A DNA stretch of 64,000 bases from Helicobacter sp. MIT 00-7814 (GTDB lineage Bacteria > Campylobacterota > Campylobacteria > Campylobacterales > Helicobacteraceae): positions 27,224 to 91,223 of the forward strand of contig NZ_NXLL01000004.1 in the NCBI RefSeq assembly GCF_003364115.1. The letters are read 5' to 3'. Below are positions 1-9,227 of this stretch, in pieces; position 1 is the first letter of the stretch, and each line of letters opens with the position of its first letter. The notes beneath the pieces were generated by a model that saw only the letters and a program-made list of their open reading frames with translations, made no database searches and was not told where the DNA came from. A program made the position numbers and the translations under genes.

Positions 1-1
1 G

Positions 2-1639
2 GTAAGCGCGGTAAGGATTGGGCGCGTTGATGGGGAATTTATAGTTAATCCAAACAGAATCCAGCGCGAAAAAAGCACACTAGATTTGTTTGTAAGTGGC
101 AAGGGCGAGGAACTTTTGATGATAGAGATGAATTCTATCGCGCAAAATGCAAGTGCAAATCTTTTGAGCGAGGAGCTTACCTTGCAAGCGCTAGAGTTAG
201 CAAAGCAAAGCATAAAAGAGACTTGCGCGCGTTTAGAATCTGCCTTTGTGTCATTCCAAAAGCCCTTGGTGCATTTGGAGCTGAAACAAGAGATTTGCAC
301 GGCGCTAGAGTTTTTGCGCGCGCATTGTGAAGAGAGTGTCAAAGAGGCGATTAAAAATGCTTCAAAAAGCGAGCGCGCGGATGCGTTTGATGAAATTATC
401 GCGTTTTTGGTGGCGCAGGGCTTTGAGCTAGAAGATTCTAAGCGTAGTCTTGGCGTGTATAAGCGCGCGCTTGTGCGTGAGATGATTTTGCAAGAAAAAA
501 GGCGCGCTGATGGCAGGGGGCTTGAAAATGTGCGCGAGATTAGCATTGAGACAAATATTTTGCCTTGCGCGCATGGGAGCGCACTTTTTACGCGCGGACA
601 GACGCAAGCGCTTGTCGTTTGCACGCTTGGGGGCGAAAATGACGCGCAAATTAGAGAATCTCTCTCACAAAACACCATAAAAGAAAAATTTTTATTCCAT
701 TATAATTTCCCGCCTTTTAGCGTGGGCGAAACAGATATGATAGGATCGCCGGGCAGGCGCGAGCTAGGACATGGGAATCTTGCCAGAAAGGCTTTGAGCG
801 CAAGCATCGCACCTTCAAATAGCACTATTAGACTTGTTTCTGAAATCTTAGAATCTAATGGCTCAAGCTCGATGGCAAGCGTGTGCGGCGGCTCTTTAGC
901 ACTTCATGCAAGCGGGGTGGAGATGTATAATCTCATCGCAGGCGTGGCAATGGGGCTAGTGAGTGAGGGCGAGAAATACGCGATTTTAAGCGATATCACG
1001 GGGCTAGAAGACCATGATGGCGATATGGATTTTAAGGTCGCGGGCGATGAAGAGGGCATTAGCGCATTGCAAATGGATATCAAACTTGGCGGCATACAAA
1101 GTGAGGTTCTCTATCAAGCACTTTTGCAGGCAAAGCGCGCAAGGACGCATATTTTAGGCATTATGAAAGAGGCGCTAAAAGAGATAAAGCCAAATTATGA
1201 CATTTTGCCAAAGTCAGAATCTTTCACCATTGCGCCACAAAAAATCGTGCTAGTCATCGGCTCTGGGGGCAAGATGATAAAAAGCATTATCGAGCGCTTT
1301 GGAGTTAGCATTGATTTAGAGCGCGAAAGTGGTATGGTAACGATAAATGGCGCGAATACCCAAAATATCGCGCAGGCAAAAGAGTTTATTTTAAATCTCA
1401 TTAAAGAAGTGGATTTTAGCGCGTATAAAATCGGCACGGAATTTGTGGGGAAAATTAAGCGTGTGCTTGATTTTGGCGCATTTGTGGAATTGCCAAATGG
1501 GGGCGATGGTTTGGTGCATATTAGCAAAATGAGTGATGATAAGACAAAAAGGGCGCAGGATTTTTTCACGCAAGGAGAGGAGCTTAAATGCGTGATTGTG
1601 GGGATTAATAAAGATAAAGTCGAGCTTGATATAAGGTAA
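2..1639 (+). CDS. pnp: Polyribonucleotide nucleotidyltransferase, 5'-truncated by window edge
   Basis: PNPase degrades RNA 3' to 5' by phosphorolysis in the cytoplasm. The open frame runs in from the window edge (first codons read VSAVRIGRVDGEF, typical of the end of the first RNase PH core), so the true start lies upstream; the first ATG or TTG inside the window is not the start. In order: an alpha-helical linker, the second RNase PH core (around SVGETDMIGSPGRRELGHG and DITGLEDHDGDMDFK), a KH domain (GSGGKMIKSIIERFGVSIDLE region) and a C-terminal S1 domain (VGKIKRVLDFGAFVELPNGG). The gene ends five bases from the convergent thioesterase stop. Family assignment is firm; only the N-terminal part cannot be judged. 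Confidence 0.97.
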   Translation, partial: VSAVRIGRVDGEFIVNPNRIQREKSTLDLFVSGKGEELLMIEMNSIAQNASANLLSEELTLQALELAKQSIKETCARLESAFVSFQKPLVHLELKQEICTALEFLRAHCEESVKEAIKNASKSERADAFDEIIAFLVAQGFELEDSKRSLGVYKRALVREMILQEKRRADGRGLENVREISIETNILPCAHGSALFTRGQTQALVVCTLGGENDAQIRESLSQNTIKEKFLFHYNFPPFSVGETDMIGSPGRRELGHGNLARKALSASIAPSNSTIRLVSEILESNGSSSMASVCGGSLALHASGVEMYNLIAGVAMGLVSEGEKYAILSDITGLEDHDGDMDFKVAGDEEGISALQMDIKLGGIQSEVLYQALLQAKRARTHILGIMKEALKEIKPNYDILPKSESFTIAPQKIVLVIGSGGKMIKSIIERFGVSIDLERESGMVTINGANTQNIAQAKEFILNLIKEVDFSAYKIGTEFVGKIKRVLDFGAFVELPNGGDGLVHISKMSDDKTKRAQDFFTQGEELKCVIVGINKDKVELDIR

Positions 1640-1644
1640 AAGCC

Positions 1645-2088
1645 TTATTGCTCATCAAGCTTTTCAAGCGCTATGCTAAAAGGCGCTTTATCAAACACCG
1701 CGATATGAAAGATAGAATCAAAAATTTTAATATCTAATAAAAAGCCTTCAACCTTTACTTCGCATTTTTTTGTGTCATTTTGCAAGGCGGTGGCTTTGAA
1801 AAACACTTCATGTCCTAGCTCGATGGGGGAGAGGAACTTCACATCTGCTGCAATCATAATGCTATGCCTTTTGTTTATCGCCACCATCGCCGCATAGCTT
1901 GCCGCGCTAAAAAGATAGCCTGAATGTATGAGTTTATTGCTTCCATCAATATCTGCAATCATCTTTTCATCTGGCACGAATCGCACATGCGCCTTGCCCT
2001 TTGTATTCTCTATCACATCGCCACAAGAATGCAACCTTGTGCAAATCAGCAACTCATCATTATCAATATGTTCTTGTTGTGAATCCAT
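1645..2088 (-). CDS. Hotdog-fold thioesterase (HP0420-like)
   Basis: A 147-residue protein of hotdog-fold acyl-CoA thioesterase type. The central segment with HSGYLFSAASYAAMVAINKR followed by a strand reading ADVKFLSPIELGHEVFF matches the helix-plus-sheet core of the family. It lies nine bases downstream of cmoB and in the same direction, the arrangement seen in H. pylori (HP0419-HP0420), so the two are probably co-transcribed. The substrate cannot be read from the sequence; a thioester with a small acyl group is the usual guess for this family. Confidence 0.8.
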   Translation of the reverse strand: MDSQQEHIDNDELLICTRLHSCGDVIENTKGKAHVRFVPDEKMIADIDGSNKLIHSGYLFSAASYAAMVAINKRHSIMIAADVKFLSPIELGHEVFFKATALQNDTKKCEVKVEGFLLDIKIFDSIFHIAVFDKAPFSIALEKLDEQ

Positions 2089-2097
2089 AGCCTTTCC

Positions 2098-3063
2098 TTA
2101 TTTTTTCTTTACTCTAAAATACCCGCGAATAGGTGGCGCGTAGCCCTCAATCGTGGCGCTTTCATCAGCTTGCAAAAATGAATCCAAGCTCATTCCATCA
2201 ATCCACTCACTTTTGCGCTGTTCTTGCGTGGTGGTTTGCTTAATGCTTAGAATCTCAAAATCCCTAAACCCCGCACGCTCGCACCAGCCTTGCAACGCAG
2301 GAATACTTGGGATAAAATATACATTACTCATTTTAGCATAAGAGTGTTTAGGACAGAGGCAAATTTCTTCATCGCTTTCTATAATCAAGCTGTCAATATA
2401 CGCTTCCCCGCCACTTTTAAGACAAAAGCTAAGATTTTTCAAGCTCGCAATAGGATCGCTTCGATGATACAGCACGCCGAGCAAAAATGCGCAATCAAAT
2501 TTTTTCCCAAATGCAGTGCAAAAATCCCGCACATGCTCAATCCCCAGCGGATAGTAAGAAATAGCGCTTTTTGCAAAAAAATTAATAAACTCAAACTGCG
2601 CCATAAACAGCGCGCTTGGATCAAAGCCACACAAACTTTTTGGCTTAAATTTTAGCATCTCAAAAAGATAGTAGCCATTGTTGCAGCCTATATCAAGCAC
2701 TTCCTTTTCTTGCAAGTCCAAAAATGGCGCGAGGAGATTAAACTTAATAAAGCTCTGCCATTCAGAATCTATTTTCAAATCCTCGATAAAAAATGGTCCC
2801 TTGCGCCAAGGTTTTAGCATTTTTGCAGATTCTAAAATAAGGGCTTTTTCCTGCGCGCTTAGCGGGCTTTGTGCGCGCAAAGTTATGCCATTTGTGTTTG
2901 CAGAATCTTCTAAAACAAAGCGCGTTTGCAGGGATTTGAGAGAATCTAGCGCGCGGGAAAATTGCTCTATTTGCTTTTTATGCGACTTTTCAAACGCACT
3001 CATCGCACGCGTGATATTTTCCTTAGCGATATTTGCAGATTCCATTTTTTTATAGCTCATCAA
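2098..3063 (-). CDS. cmoB: tRNA U34 carboxymethyltransferase CmoB
   Basis: CmoB transfers the carboxymethyl group of carboxy-S-adenosylmethionine to 5-hydroxyuridine at the wobble position of tRNA, giving cmo5U. The 321-residue protein has the family's N-terminal helical part, the SAM-type motif VLDIGCNNGYYLFEML at about residues 125-140, and FLLGVLYHRSDPIASLKNL further on. Length is normal. The start overlaps the end of the upstream gene by 14 bases (two adjacent ATG codons), suggesting translational coupling; an ATG six codons further in is also possible. The partner enzyme CmoA is not in the window. Confidence 0.92.
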   Translation of the reverse strand: MMSYKKMESANIAKENITRAMSAFEKSHKKQIEQFSRALDSLKSLQTRFVLEDSANTNGITLRAQSPLSAQEKALILESAKMLKPWRKGPFFIEDLKIDSEWQSFIKFNLLAPFLDLQEKEVLDIGCNNGYYLFEMLKFKPKSLCGFDPSALFMAQFEFINFFAKSAISYYPLGIEHVRDFCTAFGKKFDCAFLLGVLYHRSDPIASLKNLSFCLKSGGEAYIDSLIIESDEEICLCPKHSYAKMSNVYFIPSIPALQGWCERAGFRDFEILSIKQTTTQEQRKSEWIDGMSLDSFLQADESATIEGYAPPIRGYFRVKKK

Positions 3064-4078
3064 AAAGGCTTCGCTCTAAGCGCGGTTTGTGCTTTTCTAA
3101 AAGCACAAAAAGCTCGCTATCATCGATGCCAAAAATAAGCATAAAGTTAAATTCTTTATTTTTGATTAGCGAAATAATCTCGCTTTTTTTGGCGTAGTGG
3201 CTAATGCTTTGCGAAGGATTTTCAATCTTATAAGACTTTGGCACAAGGCAGGCGAGCTTCCCCCACCGTGCGTATTCTGAAAAATAATTAATATATTTTG
3301 CAAACAGCACAGAATCCTTGCAAGTAATAAGCACCTGCTGACTTTGCCCATAGTCGCAAAGATTTAAGAATCTATCCACAAAATTTGGCTTCAAAAACGC
3401 AATTTCTTTAAAATGTGAAAGCTCAAAGCTCACTCTCTCTTGCTCGCAAACTGCCACCAGCGCGCTTAAATCATCAATAAACAAATAAGGCAAATGCAAT
3501 AAATACTCTCTCACCGCATAAAAAAACCTCACATCAAAAAGCGTGTAAGAGATGAGGTTAAAAGGCGCACTTAGGGGCTTTATAGGCGTGAGAGTTTCAA
3601 AACTTAGCTCTAGGATTTTTTGAGAATCTGTAAAAATCGTTGTGATTTCGTTATTAAAAGATTCTAAAAGCGCTTCTTTCTCATTCCCCACAAAGGCTTT
3701 TTTATCCGTGATTATTTCTTTTGCGATTGCGAACTGCACGCTATTTAGCGCGATGACATTGGTGCTAAAGAAAAGTATTTTATAGCGGATTAGGCGCGCT
3801 ATGCAGGAGGACAAATCCTGCACTTCAATCCAAGCGATTTCATTTTGCGATTCTATAAGTTCTTTAAAATCTTGCGCATTTTGCTTTGTGAGCGCGATTC
3901 CATACGCGCCATTTTGGATTGCTTGCGTAATTTGGACAGAATCTAGCATTTGCGGCGCGATAAAAAGCCAGCCATTTTGGATTTTTTCTAACTTTTGGCT
4001 AAACCCATTAAACGCGCTAATGCTAGGTGTGTTTAAAAGCACGCCATTAAGAGCACTCACAGCTTCTGCTACCCGCAT
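3050..4078 (-). CDS. Conserved hypothetical, MurF-like N-terminal region
   Basis: A 342-residue protein I cannot name. Its first 110 residues (NGWLFIAPQMLDSVQITQAIQNGAYGIAL region) resemble the N-terminal uridine-nucleotide-binding domain of the Mur ligases MurE/MurF. The region where the ATP-binding loop GTNGKT should lie instead reads FSTNVIALNSVQFAIAKEI, so the ATPase core seems lost or strongly diverged. It overlaps cmoB by 14 bases and is the first gene of that minus-strand unit. A role in peptidoglycan is not shown; it may be a non-catalytic Mur ligase relative. Confidence 0.6.
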   Translation of the reverse strand: MRVAEAVSALNGVLLNTPSISAFNGFSQKLEKIQNGWLFIAPQMLDSVQITQAIQNGAYGIALTKQNAQDFKELIESQNEIAWIEVQDLSSCIARLIRYKILFFSTNVIALNSVQFAIAKEIITDKKAFVGNEKEALLESFNNEITTIFTDSQKILELSFETLTPIKPLSAPFNLISYTLFDVRFFYAVREYLLHLPYLFIDDLSALVAVCEQERVSFELSHFKEIAFLKPNFVDRFLNLCDYGQSQQVLITCKDSVLFAKYINYFSEYARWGKLACLVPKSYKIENPSQSISHYAKKSEIISLIKNKEFNFMLIFGIDDSELFVLLEKHKPRLERSLFDEL

Positions 4079-4157
4079 ACAATCCCCTAAATTTCTCTAA
4101 ATTTTATGCGCGGATTCTATACTAATTTCACTTTGTGAATTTTTAAGTCAAATCTGC

Positions 4158-4163
4158 TACAAT
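4158..4163 (+). promoter_or_regulatory. Probable -10 element for rnc-aroC
   Basis: TACAAT preceded by an AT-rich stretch, about 48 bases upstream of the rnc start. Helicobacter promoters depend mainly on the -10 hexamer, so no clear -35 is needed. Confidence 0.45.
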
Positions 4164-4210
4164 ACCCGCTTCCTAATTCTGCGCAAAAACCCTAAAATTT
4201 TGGAGTTATT

Positions 4211-5038
4211 TTGAAAAATCATTTAGATTTGCTTGAAAAAAATTTACAATATCAGTTTAAAGATCCAAATTTGCTTATACAAGCCCTCACGCACAGGAGC
4301 TGTAAAAGTCGGCTTAATAACGAGCGTTTGGAGTTTTTGGGCGATGCGGTGTTGGATTTGCTCGTGGGAGAATATTTGTTTAAAAAGTTTCAAAATGCCA
4401 CGGAGGGCGATCTTTCAAAGCTTAGAGCAAGCATTGTCAATGAGCAGGGATTTATGAAGCTAGCGTTAGAGCTTGATTTGGGGAAATATCTTTTTATCTC
4501 ACAAAGCGAGGAGCACAACGCAGGGCGCAAAAAGCCCTCAATCCTTTCAAATGCGTTTGAGGCAATCATTGGCGCGATTTATTTAGAATCTGGCATTCAA
4601 AGCGCTGCAGAAATCACCTACAGGCTTTTGGAGCGCTGTTATGAAAAAATTGATTTAAGTTTGACAAGCGATTATAAAACGCTGTTGCAAGAGGTTACAC
4701 AATCGCGCTTTGGGGAGATTCCAAAGTATGAGCTTATCTCACAAAGCGGACCAGATCATCAAAAGATTTTTGAAGTGGCGGTAATTATTGGACAAAAGGA
4801 ATACGCGCGCTGCATTGGGAATTCTAAAAAAGTCGCACAGCAAAAATGCGCACATATCGCATACAATGCGTTGCAAAAAAATGAGCAAGATTTTTCCAGC
4901 ACACCTGCGCGAGATTGTGCGAAGCAAGATTTTGCGGAGGAAAATTTTACGCAAGAAAGCTTTGTGATGGAAGATTGCCAAAATATTTGGGGAGAATCAA
5001 CTAAATTTAGCAAGAAAAAGCAGGGTAAAAACAAATGA
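4211..5038 (+). CDS. rnc: Ribonuclease III
   Basis: RNase III cuts double-stranded RNA, maturing rRNA and mRNAs. The signature [21 protein letters not shown] is at residues 37-57, the second acidic patch ([12 protein letters not shown]) at about 116-127, and the double-stranded RNA-binding domain covers about 155-225 (ending [17 protein letters not shown]). The start codon is TTG at 4211 with TGGAG just upstream; no ATG fits. The protein is 275 residues, longer than the usual 225-240, because of a low-complexity acidic tail of about 50 residues after the RNA-binding domain. Its stop overlaps aroC in an ATGA arrangement. Confidence 0.96.
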   Translation: MKNHLDLLEKNLQYQFKDPNLLIQALTHRSCKSRLNNERLEFLGDAVLDLLVGEYLFKKFQNATEGDLSKLRASIVNEQGFMKLALELDLGKYLFISQSEEHNAGRKKPSILSNAFEAIIGAIYLESGIQSAAEITYRLLERCYEKIDLSLTSDYKTLLQEVTQSRFGEIPKYELISQSGPDHQKIFEVAVIIGQKEYARCIGNSKKVAQQKCAHIAYNALQKNEQDFSSTPARDCAKQDFAEENFTQESFVMEDCQNIWGESTKFSKKKQGKNK

Positions 5039-6126
5039 ATAGCTTTGGTATGCGCTTAAAGTTAAGCACCTTTGGGGAATCTCATGGCGCGGGCGTGGGA
5101 TGCGTGATAGATGGATTACCGGCGGGACTTAGCATTGATATGGATTTCATCAGCGAGGAAATGCGCCTAAGGCAGGGCGGTTCAGTCTTTGCCACACCAA
5201 GGAAAGAGCCAGATATTGTGGAGATTCTAAGTGGTGTGTTTGAGGGGAAAAGCACCGGCGCGCCCCTTGCGCTTTTTATCAGAAACACAGCGCAAAAAAG
5301 CGGGGATTATGAGAATCTGAAAAATGTTTTTCGCCCCGGACATGCGGATTTTACTTATTTCAAAAAATATGGCGTGCGCGATTATCGCGGTGGCGGGAGA
5401 AGTTCAGCAAGAGAAAGCGCGGCAAGAGTGGCAGCGGGCGCGATTGCAAAGCTTTTGTTGAAAGAATTTAACATCCGCATTGGCGGGGGCGTTTTGGGCG
5501 TTGGCGGGATAGAATCTACGCGCTTTGATTTTAGTGAATCTGAATGCCTCAAAGCGCGGGATTCTCAAATATTTGCGCTTGATTGCACGCTTGAGCACGC
5601 GCAAAAAGAGGCGATAAAAAACGCGCGCGCAAATGATGACAGCATCGGTGGCGTGGCGCTTATCAAGGCTTTTGGCGTGCCTGTTGGGCTAGGGGAGCCA
5701 CTTTTTGGCAAGCTAGATTCTCAAATTGGCGCGTTTATGCTTGGGCTTAATGGCGTGAAAGCGGTGGAAATTGGCGAGGGCGCGAATGTAAGCAGGCTAA
5801 AGGGAAGTCAAAATAATGATTGTATGAACGCGCAGGGCTTTTGCTCTAATCACAGCGGGGGCGTGCTTGGGGGCATTAGCAATGGAGAGGAAATCGTCGT
5901 GCGCGTGTATTTCAAGCCAACCCCTAGCATTTTTCTTCCCCAAAGCACACAAACCACAGGTGCGGAAGTCGTGCAAATGCAACTTAAAGGGCGTCATGAT
6001 CCTTGCATCGCGGTGCGCGGGAGCATCGTCGCACAGGCGCAGTTGGCGTTTATCCTCGCGGATTTACTACTTTGCAACGCCACAGCAAATATGCAAAATC
6101 TCCACGCGGTGTATTCTCACAACTAA
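5035..6126 (+). CDS. aroC: Chorismate synthase
   Basis: Last step of the shikimate pathway: removes phosphate from 5-enolpyruvylshikimate-3-phosphate to give chorismate, with reduced FMN as cofactor. The 363-residue protein carries the three family signatures: [14 protein letters not shown] near the start, [20 protein letters not shown] followed by [17 protein letters not shown] at about residues 101-135, and [12 protein letters not shown] near the C-terminus. Length is normal. Start is ATG overlapping the rnc stop by four bases; the rnc-aroC pair is also found in H. pylori. Confidence 0.97.
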   Translation: MNSFGMRLKLSTFGESHGAGVGCVIDGLPAGLSIDMDFISEEMRLRQGGSVFATPRKEPDIVEILSGVFEGKSTGAPLALFIRNTAQKSGDYENLKNVFRPGHADFTYFKKYGVRDYRGGGRSSARESAARVAAGAIAKLLLKEFNIRIGGGVLGVGGIESTRFDFSESECLKARDSQIFALDCTLEHAQKEAIKNARANDDSIGGVALIKAFGVPVGLGEPLFGKLDSQIGAFMLGLNGVKAVEIGEGANVSRLKGSQNNDCMNAQGFCSNHSGGVLGGISNGEEIVVRVYFKPTPSIFLPQSTQTTGAEVVQMQLKGRHDPCIAVRGSIVAQAQLAFILADLLLCNATANMQNLHAVYSHN

Positions 6127-6282
6127 ACCCCCGCAAGCAGTCCTACTCCTTACTTTTTTAGATTGTATTACTTTGCTAAAATCTTATTTAAACTTATCTT
6201 TAATTAATTAATAAAAAAATAATAGCGTCCCAACAGTATAAACCTAGACCTTGCAAGCTTAAGATAATTTCTTAAAGCCCCA

Positions 6283-7281
6283 TCACCCAAAAAGCTTCTT
6301 TTCATGCACTCTGCGGATTTCTGGTATATAGGCTTTGATGCCAGATTCTAAGCTAAAGCGCGGTGTGTAGGAGAGAAACTCGCTTGTAAGGCTAATGTCC
6401 GCCTGCGTGTGTGTTTGGAAAAAGCTATAAGGATTTTTAATGTATTCCACCTCAAAATCCCCAAGCTCGGCTTTTAGCGCCTCCACAATGTCATTATAAC
6501 TTCGCGCCACACCTGAGCCGACATTATACACACCACTTTTTTGCGCCTCCATCGCCTTGACATTCGCCTGCACGACATCTTTGACATACACAAAATCCCT
6601 TTGTTGCTCGCCAAACTCAAATAACTTCACTTTTTTATGCTCTAACGCTTGCAAGCCAAGCTGCAAAACCATCGACGCCGTTTTGCCCTTAAAAGTCTCG
6701 CGCTCGCCAAAAACATTAAAATACCTTAGCCCAATAAGCGGGATTTGAGAATCCTTTTCCAACTCTTTGAGCGTGAAAATATCCATATTAAGCTTTGAGT
6801 AGCCATAGACATTTTCTGGGATTTCATTTACCCCAACGATATTTGGCGCGGGTGTGTTGCCATAAGTGCCCGCAGATGAGGCGTAGATAAGCATTGCGTT
6901 TTGCTCTTTGGCAATTTCATACAATTCCACAAAGGCTTCAAAATTTGTGCGAATCATTAAATTTTGATCCATCGCGGTGGTGTCAGAAATAGCCGCCTGA
7001 TGGAAAATGTAATCAAAATCGCGCCCTTTAATCTTATGTAAATCCTTTGTGATATCGCCCACAATAATTTCACCCTTAAAATCAAGCAGATTCTTAAAAT
7101 GTCCCAAACTCGTAGGATTCCCACTGGGGAAGGTGCTACCATCGCGGAATTTATCAAACACGCAAACATTTGCCTGCGGATGGTGCTTTTGAAAATAAAG
7201 CGCGAGGTTGCTTCCTATAAAGCCCGCACCGCCTGTGATAAGAATATTTTTTTGCGCTAAGTCATCATAAATGTATTTCAT
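6283..7281 (-). CDS. hldD: ADP-L-glycero-D-manno-heptose-6-epimerase
   Basis: Epimerises ADP-D-glycero-D-manno-heptose to the L-glycero form used in the lipopolysaccharide inner core. It is an extended short-chain dehydrogenase: the NADP-binding GGAGFIGSNLALYF is at residues 18-31, the Ser-Ser pair at YASSAGTYG, and the catalytic YGYSK tetrad further on. Length (332) is normal. The start overlaps the end of gmhB by 17 bases, so the two form a coupled heptose operon; hldE and gmhA are not in the window. Confidence 0.95.
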   Translation of the reverse strand: MKYIYDDLAQKNILITGGAGFIGSNLALYFQKHHPQANVCVFDKFRDGSTFPSGNPTSLGHFKNLLDFKGEIIVGDITKDLHKIKGRDFDYIFHQAAISDTTAMDQNLMIRTNFEAFVELYEIAKEQNAMLIYASSAGTYGNTPAPNIVGVNEIPENVYGYSKLNMDIFTLKELEKDSQIPLIGLRYFNVFGERETFKGKTASMVLQLGLQALEHKKVKLFEFGEQQRDFVYVKDVVQANVKAMEAQKSGVYNVGSGVARSYNDIVEALKAELGDFEVEYIKNPYSFFQTHTQADISLTSEFLSYTPRFSLESGIKAYIPEIRRVHEKKLFG

Positions 7282-7846
7282 TGCCTGCTCCTTTTTTGAG
7301 ATTGCTTTGCTTAAGCAAAGGTGGGATTTCTTTAAGTGCGTGGATTATGTGAAGGTTGTCAATGCTTTGCAACTTAGAATCCTCGCAACCTTCTTGCGTG
7401 ATAAAAAATTTCTGCGCAATGTGAGAATCCTGCGCGCATTGCATATCTGTGATTTTATCGCCAATCAAAAGCGAGGCGGAAAGATCAATACTAAAATCTT
7501 TAAGCGCGGATTCTATCATGCCAGTTTTTGGCTTCCTACACGCGCAGTTTTGCGCTGGCGCATGCTCGCAAAAGTAGATTCTATCAAAGCAAAACCCAAG
7601 CTTTTTGCGCAATGTCTCTTGCATAAAGTTATGCAACTCTTCCATTTGCGCGCGCGTGTAGAATCCGCGTGCGATGCCGGATTGATTTGTCACTACGATG
7701 AGCAAAAAACCATTATTTTTTAAAAACTCCAAAAGCTCGAAAATGCCTTCATTAAAGATAAAATCCTCTTTTTTATACACATAGCCACTATCGATGTTTA
7801 TCACACCATCTCTATCAAAAAACGCGCAGGGCTGTGAATCTCGCAT
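7265..7846 (-). CDS. gmhB: D-glycero-D-manno-heptose-1,7-bisphosphate 7-phosphatase
   Basis: HAD-family phosphatase that removes the C7 phosphate in heptose synthesis. The nucleophile motif FFDRDGVIN sits at residues 9-17 from the chosen ATG; VTNQSGIARG is motif II, CRKPKTG contains the motif III lysine and LLIGDKITDM is motif IV. Zinc-ligand residues CEHAPAQNCAC match the GmhB type. The open frame extends 24 codons further upstream, into the CorC gene, but the ATG at 7846 gives the family's normal N-terminus. It overlaps hldD, which acts later in the same pathway. Confidence 0.92.
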   Translation of the reverse strand: MRDSQPCAFFDRDGVINIDSGYVYKKEDFIFNEGIFELLEFLKNNGFLLIVVTNQSGIARGFYTRAQMEELHNFMQETLRKKLGFCFDRIYFCEHAPAQNCACRKPKTGMIESALKDFSIDLSASLLIGDKITDMQCAQDSHIAQKFFITQEGCEDSKLQSIDNLHIIHALKEIPPLLKQSNLKKGAGNEIHL

Positions 7847-7850
7847 TTTG

Positions 7851-9170
7851 CTACTCGCTTTGTGGCAGGGGATTTTTTGTGACTTTGAGCTTTTGAATGC
7901 GTGTGCCGTCCATCTCAATTACTTCAAACTCGCAAGAATGCGCACTGCATGTGTCACCAACTTCTGGCAAACGCCCCAAAAGTCCAAAAATATATCCGCC
8001 GATGGTGAGATGATCGTTTGTTTCATCAATTTGCACGCCTAGCATTTCTTCAAAGCTTTCAATATCAAGCTTCCCGCTCACTTCATAAGTGTTCTCACTT
8101 AGCTGTTTATACTCGCTCACCTTTAAATCATGCTCATCAGAAATATCGCCCATCACTTCCTCGATGATGTCTTCCATCGTCAAAAGCCCCGAAGTCCCGC
8201 CAAACTCATCAACCACAAGCGCGGTGTGAATCTGCTGGCGCTTCATTGTGGTGAGGATTTCAGAGATATGCGCGGATTCTGGGACGATGATCATTTTGCG
8301 CACGAGAGAAAGCATATTACGCTCTTTTTTCTCCACAAGACTTTCAAGCAAGTCGCGGATATGTATCATTCCTAAAATATTATCCTTAGAATCTGTATAG
8401 TAAGGATAGCGCGTGTGGTTGGTCTCTAGCACGATTTTTAGATTCTCTTCATAGCTATCTTCGGCGTTGAGACATACCATATCTTTGCGCGGTGTCATAA
8501 TCTCTTTTGCCAAAATATCTGAAAAATCCACCGCGTTTTTGATAATCTCACCTTCAATAGAATCTATATAGCCACCTTTCAAACTCTCTCCAACGATGAT
8601 TTTAAGCTCCTCATCAGAATGCGCTAACTCGCCTTCTTTTGCCTGCGTGATGCCAAGCCTTTTTAAGAAAAATAGCGCGAGCAAATCAAAAAGATGGATA
8701 AAAGGATAAAACGCGATCCAAAAATAATGCAAAGGTTTTGCGATAAAAAGCACCATAGATTCTGTCTTTGCAATGGCAATGGACTTTGGTACAAGCTCGC
8801 CTAGCACGACATGAAGCAATGTGATAAAAACAAAAGAAATCGTAATTGAGATAATGTGGATAATGGCATTTTCACCATCAAAAGCAAACGCAAAGAAGTA
8901 AGAAATAAGCTTTCCGATACCATCTTGACTAACCCAGCCAAGCGCTAAGGAAGCAAGCGTAATGCCAAGCTGTGTGGCGCTTAGGTAAGTATCAAGGCTT
9001 GAAGTGATTTTAAGCGCTAACGAGGCGTTTTTAACGCCATTTTTGGCAAGCTCTTCAAGCTTTGATCTTCTTACTTTGACAATAGCAAACTCGCTGACAA
9101 CAAAAAAGGCATTCACAAAAACCAATATAAACGCCAAAAGGACTAAAAAGCCCGAGTGATAGGGATCCAA
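7851..9170 (-). CDS. CNNM/CorC-type membrane protein with CBS pair (HlyC/TlyC family)
   Basis: 439-residue inner-membrane protein with an N-terminal DUF21/CNNM domain (hydrophobic segments at about residues 8-28, 65-85, 100-125 and 135-160), two CBS domains (about 215-335, including MTPRKDMVCL and VVDEFGGTSGLLTMEDIIEEVMG) and a C-terminal CorC_HlyC domain. Proteins of this type are often annotated as hemolysins, but CNNM/CorC proteins are better linked to magnesium or cobalt export. It lies next to the PiT permease as in H. pylori (HP1490-HP1491). Its stop is four bases before the gmhB start. Confidence 0.88.
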   Translation of the reverse strand: MDPYHSGFLVLLAFILVFVNAFFVVSEFAIVKVRRSKLEELAKNGVKNASLALKITSSLDTYLSATQLGITLASLALGWVSQDGIGKLISYFFAFAFDGENAIIHIISITISFVFITLLHVVLGELVPKSIAIAKTESMVLFIAKPLHYFWIAFYPFIHLFDLLALFFLKRLGITQAKEGELAHSDEELKIIVGESLKGGYIDSIEGEIIKNAVDFSDILAKEIMTPRKDMVCLNAEDSYEENLKIVLETNHTRYPYYTDSKDNILGMIHIRDLLESLVEKKERNMLSLVRKMIIVPESAHISEILTTMKRQQIHTALVVDEFGGTSGLLTMEDIIEEVMGDISDEHDLKVSEYKQLSENTYEVSGKLDIESFEEMLGVQIDETNDHLTIGGYIFGLLGRLPEVGDTCSAHSCEFEVIEMDGTRIQKLKVTKNPLPQSE

Positions 9171-9227
9171 AAATGCTCCTTGTAATTTAATAAAAAGCTA
9201 ATTGTAGCAAAGCTGTTTTAAAAAATG

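Noticed and set aside
7851..9170. Hemolysin function for the HlyC/TlyC-like gene
   Set aside because: DUF21-CBS-CorC proteins are inner-membrane ion-transport proteins; the hemolysin name is historical.
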